Of a stretch of DNA of 64,000 nt, positions 56,401-64,000 are shown piece by piece. A program made the position numbers and the translations under genes. The notes below the pieces were generated by a model. The model ran no database searches. It was not told where the DNA came from and worked only from the letters and a program-made list of their open reading frames with translations. Source of the stretch: Silene latifolia (lineage: Eukaryota; Streptophyta; Magnoliopsida; Caryophyllales; Caryophyllaceae); contig NC_133526.1 of the NCBI RefSeq assembly GCF_048544455.1, positions 2,310,001-2,374,000 of the forward strand. The letters run 5' to 3'. Position 1 is the stretch's first letter; each line of letters opens with the position of its first letter.

Positions 56401-56745
56401 CTATCAGTCGTCTTTGGTGCATCATGGATTACCATTACCGCGGTTTTTCACTACATGATGCCTTCAAGCTCAAGCCAACAGCAATCCCAGATGGACTGGT
56501 CAGTACCGCTAATGCCGTGGCCTGCTGCTTTGTCTGTTTTCTTGAATGTTTTCCTGATGACCACCTTGAAAATTATGTCATTTCAAAGGTTTGGGATTTG
56601 GACTTGCTTGACAGTCTTGTTTTATGTACTCTATGGTGTTCACTCCACCTACCGAGTCGAAATGGAAACTGTGGGTGAGAATGGAGTGAACTCAAACAAC
56701 TTGGAACTGTGTCAAGAAAGTAAAATTGATATCCAACAACATTAA
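53426..56745 (+). CDS. CAT6: Cationic amino acid transporter, CAT6/CAT7 type
   Basis: Membrane permease of the APC superfamily (CAT family) that imports arginine, lysine and related amino acids, usually at the plasma membrane. Exons: 53426-53816, 54001-54223, 54520-54853, 55164-55392, 56165-56745. All introns are GT-AG, phases match, total 585 aa. The N-terminal cytosolic segment is followed by DLVALGVGGMLGVGVFVTTG, the first family helix with its conserved G-rich turn. SYIGYDSVSTLAEE, a core CAT signature, is encoded by exon 3. AMLGQARYLCVIARARLVP and TGTPMNATLFLG are encoded by exon 4. The last exon holds the final helices (VANALIYRRYV). Hydrophobic segments fit the 14-helix CAT plan. From memory, Arabidopsis CAT6 is the closest match, but CAT6 and CAT7 cannot be told apart here. 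Confidence 0.93.
54299..54436 (+). mobile_element. TTG-tailed SINE piece beside a T run in CAT intron 2
   Basis: A T run of about 25 (54297-54320) ends GACAGC, resembling the reverse of the poly-A/GCTGTC LINE end at 14432. From about 54355 the plus strand reads CTGCGTTACATATAG, then a CCCGCCATATGTGGGACC core, GCATTGGGGTA and a TTGTCGTCGTTG tail. This is the same SINE type as at 15411, in the gene's orientation. Confidence 0.55.
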
Positions 56746-56988
56746 AACCAACTTCTCTGTATGGGGGTAGTGATTTTTGTCCATGGTATTGGTATTAAAT
56801 CGATTTGAAATCGATCATCATGGACTAATGTCGGTTATTATGTCGTAAATGCGACTAATACCGTCTCGAAATACGATTGGGCCAAATTTAATGCCTATGT
56901 TCTTTGTGGTATTCTTAAGATCATGAAAGTCCTTTTTGGAACTAAAGAGAATAGTATGTTCTTGCATGATTCACAAATCTCACCCCCC
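56746..56988. other. 3' flank of the CAT gene
   Basis: 3'-UTR and spacer with no other signal seen. The transporter and the dioxygenase converge here, with about 820 bp between their stop codons. Confidence 0.5.
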
Positions 56989-57180
56989 TACCAATCGTTG
57001 GTTGGCGCAGTGGTAGCATGGGGCTGCGCTTGGTAGGGAGGTCTGCGGATCGATCCCCCACAACTGCGATTGGGAGGGGTTTAAATACCGTAATCCTTGG
57101 ACACGCCCCGAAATCCGGATTAGTCGGCCTAATATGGTTCGGATTACCGGATGGTTTAGACCAAAAAAAAAAAAAAAAAA
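56989..57180 (+). mobile_element. tRNA-derived SINE between convergent genes
   Basis: A tRNA-like head has A-box TTGGCGCAGTGGTAGCATGG and B-box GCGGATCGATCCCC. It is followed by a GGATTAGTCGG..GGATTACCGG body and an 18-A tail (57163-57180). ACAAATCTCAC is found at the left edge (56973-56983) and again after the tail (57180-57190), so an approximately 11-16-bp target duplication brackets it. Confidence 0.88.
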
Positions 57181-57566
57181 CAAATCTCACACCCCTTCCA
57201 AATTTAAGTTTTGTTATCGCGCTTGGGCCGCACCCATACGGAAGAGAGAGTCCAATTATACAAGGCCTAGTTACTTTGTAATTATTAAGTATGAAAGTTT
57301 ACAAAAATGCCACATTTCCTTAGAATTTGTAATTTATCTGAAACACTTTTCATCTTAAACACTTGATATCAAAATTCTTCGAAACCAATAATAACCCAAC
57401 AAGGAACGATAATAAGGTATTCAACCCTAGTTATTATTACAATACAAATACGATAATATTTCATGTAAATTATTTAGACTAAGAACAAGTCAACAACAGT
57501 ATTACCCCAGTGTCTCAATAGCTTCCGCAAATAGCAAACTAGGGGTTGTCGGAATAATTTTCTTTT

Positions 57567-60195
57567 TTAGTTTCCATTAATTCTAAAGTGGGAGATGTCT
57601 TGACGTTCAATGCTTTGTTTATTGTCATAGTTCTTCATTCTTGAAGCACGAAATTTACCCCAATTGTATTCTCTATATTTTGCACAATTTTCTTCATTGA
57701 TCAATTCTTCCAAAGGCTTCACATTAACATAATAAGCTGGGCCAAATAGTGATGCAATTGATAGCCTCTCCTTTTTAGCATTGGGCCTCACTCTATGCAC
57801 CACACTATGATACTTGTCGTTGCTCCAAACCTGCATGAACACCATATTTTTACGACCAGTTAATAAACGATGTCAACTCTGACCATTATTTTGATTTTAT
57901 TACAAAATCACGGACTCCTATTAGATTATTTAAAAAAAAAAAACGGTTATTATATTCGAATATTTGGTATATAAATTGGATTTGTTTTTGAAATAATGAC
58001 ATTTTAACATTTGTGGCAAGATCACGTTTTTAACTTGAATGTACGCGTTCCCCACAAATTATCACGAGTAAATGTTTGATCAAGCTGAGTTAGGGAATAC
58101 AACATATTAAAACTCAATTTTCTGATATGTTTTCGAGAAAAAAGATTGTACATCAGATGTATTATCTCACATTTAATGAGTTTTTGAGTTTTTGTATATT
58201 TTTTTGGAATTCTATAAAGTTTATAAATTACATTTTTGTTTTAGTACGTCAAAAATCATATTTTTCTGAGTTTATATGTAATTTTTTTAAGTTATAAAGT
58301 AACTTGTTGAGATTAATGTTTAAGTAAATGAACTCAATTTTTTTATAATAAAACTCAAATTTTTTAAATTAAAACTCAAAAACTTTATCTTAATGCTCAA
58401 AAACAATACATCTGATGTAGTACATCAGCTGTATAATCCACTTACTGTATGTTTTCCTACTTGAACCCGCACTAAACCGGATGGCGCGGACAAAAAAAAA
58501 AAAAAGAAAAAAAAAAAAAGATTTGACCTGAACAATGTCTCCAAGGTTAATAGTCAAAGCGCCCGGGACAGGCTTGAGGGCAATCCATTCAGAATCGGAT
58601 CTTCGTTGGAGTTCGAGACCTCCAATATCGTCTTGGGCAAGCACGGTCACACAACCGGTATCAGTGTGAGTTCCAGGACCGAGGACACGTTCCGGGTCAG
58701 GGCAGGGGGCATATTGATGAAGTCGTACGGCAAGAGATGTGTCTTTGTGGAATTCAGTCAATCGATTTGCTGATAAGCCTAAGCTTAATGCTATCACCTC
58801 TAGTAGCTTAATACCCAATTTCACAACTCCTCTTGCATATTCTTGAGCTGATTCCCTGTTTCAATTACGCGTATTAAGTTAAGACGACACTCATAACCGA
58901 TTCCAATAAAGCAAAATAAAAGAAGTCATATGAGATGTTTAAGTTAGGACAGTCTTAACTAAAACCAACTGGTATTTAAGTGATTAAGTTCATAATTAAT
59001 CCTTTATTTAATCTCTGGTCATTAAAAACATTCCGACGACATTCATTATTGAGATGGAAAAATCACATAATGTATTCGAGTGGTAGTGAGTTTCAATACC
59101 ACCCTCTCACATGCATAGTGTGGACCCTATGTATTTCTCCCGAGCTGCTTATATTAGAAAAAGGTCCAATTATTGACTTGTACTTCCTCTGCCTTTTAAT
59201 TTTCTTCTTGTTTCTCTAATATATGTGAGGAGTATTATAATGAAATGGGAAGAAAATAGCAAGCCGGAGGGAGTATGAAATTGGTTCGATTAAAAATTGT
59301 TTTCTAATTTTATAGAGAATTTAAATTTTCATTTCAAACGGGTGACATCGGTCTGAAATAAGGATAGGTAAAATGTAAACATTTTCTGATAAAAAGTTAT
59401 AATCACTTATTGTTCGAAAAGTATGAATTAACAAACACCCATATGAAATTAGACCTTCATTTCTTCGATAAAGTGATAATTAAACATTGTTTTCGTGAAA
59501 CCAACAAAATTGCTGACTTTATGACTTCTATTAGATATTTATGTCCAACTCTTTCGATGTGGTTTGAAAGCTGGTAGTTTCAACTTGCCTCTCTCATTCG
59601 AAAGGATGAGATACGTGTTAAAATATAAGGAAAACTTATATTCCAACAATAAGTTGGTCCTACTTAGAGGATCAACCTAATTTTCTTACCTTATAAAAAA
59701 AAAAAAAAAAATGAAAAGTTGTGTTGGAACTAATCCAGGAAAAACGAAGAAATTTTTTACAAAAAATAAATGATGATACCTTAATTCAGCAGGATATTGA
59801 GGCCATTGATTAACAACTTGAAAAACATTAGAACCTTGTTTAGTAACAATAGATTCATTAACACTATACTCAAATATTTGTTTCCATGTTTCATCAGAGT
59901 AACCCATAGGATAACTCTCATTTCTTTTCACCTTCATTTTCTCGTCTTTCGGAAGAGCGAAAAATTCTCGAGCATTTTCGAGAATTTCAAGTGGAACTCC
60001 ATGGTTAACTACTCTGAATAAGCCCCATTTCTCACAGGCTTCACCAACTTCAGATATAAGCTTAGTTAAATTTGAGTCGGTTATTTCGTAGTTGGAGTTG
60101 GGTAAGTGATCAAGTGAGGTAATTGAGGTTAAATCAATTGTTGGGATTCCATCTTCATAGGTAATTTTTGTGGGTTTTTGGGTAATTTCTGCCAT
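57567..60195 (-). CDS. 2-oxoglutarate/Fe(II)-dependent dioxygenase
   Basis: Soluble plant DOXC-class dioxygenase that couples oxidation of a small molecule to decarboxylation of 2-oxoglutarate. Exons: 59780-60195, 58528-58855, 57567-57830. Splice sites are GT-AG, phases match, 335 aa. The N-terminal DIOX_N domain includes EKWGLFRVVNHGVP (exon 1). The catalytic half has the iron triad H202, D204 (HTDTG) and H260 (SVVHRV), and the 2-oxoglutarate-binding R270 and S272 (RLSIAS). All expected residues are present, so it should be active. The C-terminus (EYNWGKF) recalls the Arabidopsis At3g19000/At3g19010 group rather than gibberellin oxidases or ACC oxidase. That is a memory-based guess and the substrate is unknown. 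Intron 1 carries a Stowaway MITE and intron 2 a palindromic MITE. Confidence 0.92.
58146..58427. mobile_element. Palindromic MITE in dioxygenase intron 2
   Basis: GTACATCAGATGTATTATCT at the left is mirrored at the right by ACAATACATCTGATGTAGTAC. The interior carries opposed GAGTTTTTGAGTTTTT and AAAACTCAAAAAC segments. It is non-coding and about 280 bp. Confidence 0.7.
59183..59273. mobile_element. Stowaway MITE (91 bp) in dioxygenase intron 1
   Basis: Ends CTTCCTCTGCCTTTTAATTT and the inverted AGCAAGCCGGAGGGAG, with TA on both sides (59181-59182 and 59274-59275). Confidence 0.8.
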
Positions 60196-60271
60196 TTTTG
60201 TTTAAAGGTTGTTAGAGTTTGTTAGGTAGATATATGTTGAATGAAGTGCTTTGGAGTTTTGGGGTCGGTCC

Positions 60272-60281
60272 GTATTTATAC
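60272..60281 (-). promoter_or_regulatory. TATA box of the dioxygenase gene
   Basis: The minus strand reads GTATAAATAC about 77 bases before the start codon, a spacing that allows a short leader. Confidence 0.6.
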
Positions 60282-60299
60282 AATTAATGACGGGGCTAC

Positions 60300-61748
60300 T
60301 TAATTAAAATAATGTCGTAATACTCCATCCGTCTCAGAAATACTGGTCACGTTAGAAAAACCCTTATTTATTTTACGGTAATGATGTATTTATTATTTTT
60401 CTTTATTATTTTATTATAAGAAAGAGTTATTTAATGGTGAAAGTATTTATTTAATATTAGCAAGGAACTAGGATAAAAAAAAGAATTTTACCGCTCAAAA
60501 TGTCGAATATAACCTGAAAATGAAGGTATTTTTTTTAAAAAATAATGAAATAAATGAATTTTTTTTTTAATTATATACGTAAAATACTCAATTTCGATGA
60601 TATTTTTTTTATGAAGTATTAAAAGAAAATCTTAGAAATTACTCACTGTGTCCCAATTATTTGTTTATCTTTGATTAAATTAAATATTTAAGAGTTACTC
60701 TTGTATAAGTCGGTTATTAAAACCAGTTTTACGATAAACTTGTATAAAACCGTAAAATGAATTCATACACAACCCTATTAATTGATAAATATATGTATTT
60801 CAGGGGTCAACAGATTTACACTACTAATTACGGAGTACTTGTTAATTTTTAATGAATTAATAGAAAGTATCATTACATAAGTCAACCGACATCATCGTTT
60901 GAATTGACCCAACATAATTCCCTTTTGGCTTGCTTTGAAATCACTTGGTGTGTATGGGATTTGTCGTTTGTGTGGATAAAATATCAACGAATAATTCAAC
61001 ATTTAACTTCAATTTTAGTACAAAGAGTTTTGCTTCTGCCGATTTTTTAAAGAGACTCTTATGAGTCATCACGCTTTCTCATTTGCCCTCTCACTTATTC
61101 TTTTATCTTACGTCTCTTCAAAGTATTGAATTTTATCCGTTACAAATGAGAATGTGTGAATTTAGTAAAAAAGTGCTTATTGCCACAATAAATAGAGAAT
61201 ATAATGTGTTTATTTATTTATTTCAAAAGAAAATAATTACACTCTATTTTACAAAATTAATCTTTTTTTTGTCACAACTTGAGCTATTCTCACTTATTTA
61301 CTTTAACACCTTTTTTTTCCAAGGCCTTTTATTGTCTTTTTGGTTTCAGCTCGATTCTTCCATAGCACCATGAGTCATGATATAAAAGGTTGTATTCATG
61401 ATGGCCTGAGTTCAAATCTCGCCAATGTATCTTAAAAGTGGCAATGTTTTTCATTTTCATTTGTATGCTAATTTCAATAGTAGTAGGCTAGGTTTAATAG
61501 AAGATTATATGGAACTAAAACCATAGAAGACAATTAGTGAAATATGTTAACCAAAGACTTAAACTTCCATAATATTTGCTTATATTTAAGAGTTATTGAT
61601 TGAAGAGAAAATAAAAAATAAAAGTTCAATTCGTCGGGTGGTACGACCATTTATATGCAAAACTATTGATTGAATATTCGAACGTACGAAGTATATTAAT
61701 ACTATGTACTTACAAATTATATGATTGGAAGAACGATGTACTTGTATA
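60300..61748. other. Gene-less stretch with Stowaway half-ends
   Basis: AT-rich DNA. TACTCCATCCGTCTCAGAAA (about 60322) and TACTCACTGTGTCCCAATTA (about 60641) look like left ends of two Stowaway-type elements without visible right ends. No gene is seen. Confidence 0.4.
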
Positions 61749-61839
61749 CTCCCTCCCAATACCTATGTTTGCCGCATTTCAATAAAATACTCCACCCATA
61801 TATTAGAGAAATGGGGCAAATATTGTTATTTGGAGGGAG
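61749..61839. mobile_element. Stowaway MITE (91 bp)
   Basis: Ends CTCCCTCCCAATACC and TTGTTATTTGGAGGGAG, with TA on both sides (61747-61748 and 61840-61841). The inner TTTGCC/GGCAAA words are also inverted. Confidence 0.85.
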
Positions 61840-61873
61840 TATTAAATACCAGCGCGTGTTGCTTCATACGGCT

Positions 61874-62073
61874 GTTTTCCGTCTGAAATAAGACGGACAC
61901 ATGTTGCCATTTTACAATAAAAATTTGTTATTTTATGATAACATGTTAACATTATTTTTCACATCATTTTCAGGATAAAAAGTGACACCTCTAGTTATAA
62001 TATTTTGTCATTAAATAGTTACATTCTCATAAAAATGGCAACATTTTATCCGTCTTATTTCAGACGGAAAAAT
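61874..62073. mobile_element. MITE with long TTCCGTCTGAAATAAGACGG ends
   Basis: TTTTCCGTCTGAAATAAGAC with ATGTTGCCATTTTA at the left is mirrored at the right by TAAAAATGGCAACAT with CCGTCTTATTTCAGACGGAA. The inverted ends are about 45 bp, themselves partly palindromic, around an AT-rich centre. A fragment of the same family (GGTCTGAAATAAGGATAGG) is at about 59350. Confidence 0.75.
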
Positions 62074-62741
62074 TGCACGTCTGAAATAAGAATTTGCGAT
62101 TAAATACACCATACTTACATAAACACCTGAATATTATGATGATCAACTATGGCCTTTGGCCTATAGTCCTCAATTCCAAAATCCCAAATACAACTTAGAT
62201 CCCACTCTTTTGAACCCATACATAACAAAATTAAATTGAACTTAATTGAACTAAATTAGCCAAATTTATTAATTTATATTCAACTTAATTAACTTAATTT
62301 AATTGATCTAAACTAAATTCAATTACATTAAACGTTTTAAATTAAATTGAAATTAAGTCCGGGAAAAACACGATCTCAACCATACAAATTAGGAAGAGAG
62401 AAAATGACTCAATTCAAATTACTTATTATTTTTCCTACAATTGAATTCAAATCACATATCTTGTACATACGCAGTACGTAGTAACATTTTGAAAATTAAC
62501 AATTTTCGTATCCTCTATTGTGCATTAAAAAAAATAAGAGTCTTTAGTCAAAATCAAATTTATTCCAAGGAAGCATGCATTCAACGACAGTGAACAATGG
62601 CGTGCGTCGTCTTCTGCTGAAATTAATGACTCATTTTGCTGACATTACATACCCATGCATGGTCATGGCCATGTTATATGGACTCTTAACTTCTCTTATA
62701 ACTTTGATCATTTCAACGTAAAGTTAAGTCGTTTGATTATC
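62074..62741. other. Gene-less stretch
   Basis: AT-rich with TTAAATTGAACTTAATTGAA-type low-complexity sequence (62220-62360). No gene. Confidence 0.4.
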
Positions 62742-63210
62742 TGATACGAAAATTGCGCGGAATCGGTTTTAAGAATAACGAACAATAATGAAAAAGGATA
62801 TTTTACCGATCTAGACCTATAGATCGTTCAATGATGATCAATTTCGCAAGACCTATTGCTAGTTGATCGAGTTAATGTTTGAAAACACGTGAAACAAGAA
62901 CCAGGGTTGGAACGAAACGCGTCGATCCGAATAGCACAATTGCAACAGCAATTCTGTTTCTTTTCTTATTCAATATTCAATGTTTAAAACGCAGCACACC
63001 CTATGCCTTATATAGGCTTACAATCATCTAACCCTAATATCTTTAGGAGATATTATTCTTGTACAATAAGAAAACTAAGTTTAGGAAAGAAATAACAGAA
63101 AGCAGAAATAAGTAGACTTCCTAAAAACTAGTAAACTTCCTAAAAACTGAAATACGGAAATAACTAAACTAGGAAATAATGAATTTTTAAACACTTCCAT
63201 TTTTGGATCA
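62742..63210 (+). mobile_element. Solo LTR (family 2) with 5-bp target duplication
   Basis: A 469-bp block begins TGATACGAAAATTGCGCGG and ends CCATTTTTGGATCA. TTATC flanks both sides (62737-62741 and 63211-63215). A TATA-like CTTATATAGGC lies at about 63007. It has no primer site, internal domain or partner, so it reads as a solo LTR. The ends differ from family 1. Superfamily is unknown. Confidence 0.8.
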
Positions 63211-63765
63211 TTATCACTTGAAAAATATGAGATTTAGATTAAAAATGTCTTAGCCTAGTGCGTGGTTAAGAAGGAAGTTGAGTGAATTTTAGATCTTAGG
63301 AGTTGAATTTTCCCACCCTCGATATTATATACTCAGTGGCGTAGCCACATAAATAGCACATGTTTTTGGAAAATAGATGTTTTATGGTGTTAAATTTGCC
63401 GGATTTGAAAATTTTGTACCATTATTACTTTTGTGGCTCATTTGATAAAAAAACACGAGATTTGGAGAATTTCAGAAAAAATGTGAATCCAAGAATTTTT
63501 TTTTTTATACGTTCGGATGATTGCCATAAGAAGATGTAAAAGTTGCAACTTTCTATATATGAACTGTCGAAGTGAAAGAAAACATTTTTGTAGACAATTG
63601 GACATTGTTACCAAATTTACGTTAATTAATCGTATACTCGAAAATTCAAGTTACTTGATTAATCAAACAGCTACTTAAAAATAAAATTATTATTGTTTGC
63701 CTATAACGAATTATTTTATATTATACGGTACGATAAGTCAATACTTTACAACTTATACTTATCTT
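63211..63765. other. Gene-less stretch with one hAT-like end
   Basis: CAGTGGCGTAGCCAC at 63334-63348 resembles the end of a hAT-type MITE. No matching right end is found before the window ends. Confidence 0.4.
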
Positions 63766-63987
63766 TAAATATCTTGGAAAAGAATAGCGTCCAATTTAGA
63801 AAAAAAACTCTAAGATGCATTTAAATATCTTGGAAAAAAATAGCGTCCAATTTAGAAAAAAAACCCTAAGATGCATTTAAATATCTTGGAAAAAATAGCG
63901 TCCAATTTAGGAAAAAAACCCTAAGATGCATTTAAACATCTTGGAAAAAAATAGCGTCCAATTTAGAAAAAAACCCTAAGATGCATG
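63766..63987. repeat. Tandem array, 4 units of 55-56 bp
   Basis: Units start at 63766, 63822, 63878 and 63933. Each reads TAAATATCTTGGAAAA, then TAGCGTCCAATTTAG, an A run and CCCTAAGATGCAT. Units differ by single bases and A-run length. The array ends at 63987 with sequence that departs from the unit. Confidence 0.93.
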
Positions 63988-64000
63988 AAAATTGAAAAAA

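Noticed and set aside
57018-57358. Overlapping frames downstream of the transporter
   Set aside because: They lie in a SINE and its poly-A tail.
63766-63987. CRISPR-like array
   Set aside because: The whole 56-bp unit repeats, with no variable spacer.

Overview
This is a plant nuclear window, almost certainly from a eudicot. The evidence is spliced genes with GT-AG introns, AT-rich intergenic DNA, and dense plant-type mobile DNA: Stowaway-like MITEs, hAT-type MITEs, tRNA-derived and TTG-tailed SINEs, L1- and RTE-type LINE pieces, and LTRs with a plant tRNA-Met primer site. The dispersed repeats look compatible with Caryophyllales, but I cannot prove the order or species from sequence alone.

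Four host genes look intact. (1) 8134-11217 (+) is an intronless SUVH5/6-type histone H3K9 methyltransferase with SRA, pre-SET, SET and post-SET parts. (2) 14530-36854 (-) is a 36-exon gene for a Trm3/TARBP1-type tRNA 2'-O-ribose methyltransferase of about 1863 aa. I worked out every splice junction by eye and all phases agree. (3) 53426-56745 (+) is a five-exon cationic amino acid transporter of the CAT6/CAT7 type (585 aa). (4) 57567-60195 (-) is a three-exon 2-oxoglutarate/Fe(II) dioxygenase (335 aa). The last two converge, with a SINE between them.

Layout. Positions 1-6010 hold a segmental duplication (about 2 kb units) of a decayed F-box gene plus an L1 LINE fragment; the second unit carries a solo LTR. 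Positions 6010-13380 hold the SUVH gene, its probable 5'-UTR intron and MITEs. A 5'-truncated LINE (13319-14479) abuts the 3' end of the methyltransferase gene. Positions 14530-36854 are that gene, whose introns carry SINEs, MITEs, two RTE LINE pieces and three loci of one minisatellite family. Positions 37080-45200 are a GGGCC-rich repeat split by a second solo LTR, then a 2.3-kb LTR with primer site and a non-coding interior. Positions 45200-53400 are gene-poor and packed with short non-autonomous elements, several with clear target-site duplications. Positions 53400-60300 hold the transporter and dioxygenase. Positions 60300-64000 hold MITEs, a third solo LTR and a 56-bp tandem array at the window edge.

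The host genes are not an operon-like set; they act in chromatin silencing, tRNA modification, amino-acid transport and small-molecule oxidation. I found no clearly new enzyme system. The most informative material is the repeat layer: insertions with readable target-site duplications, a duplication that dates one LTR, and repeat families shared between introns of one gene.
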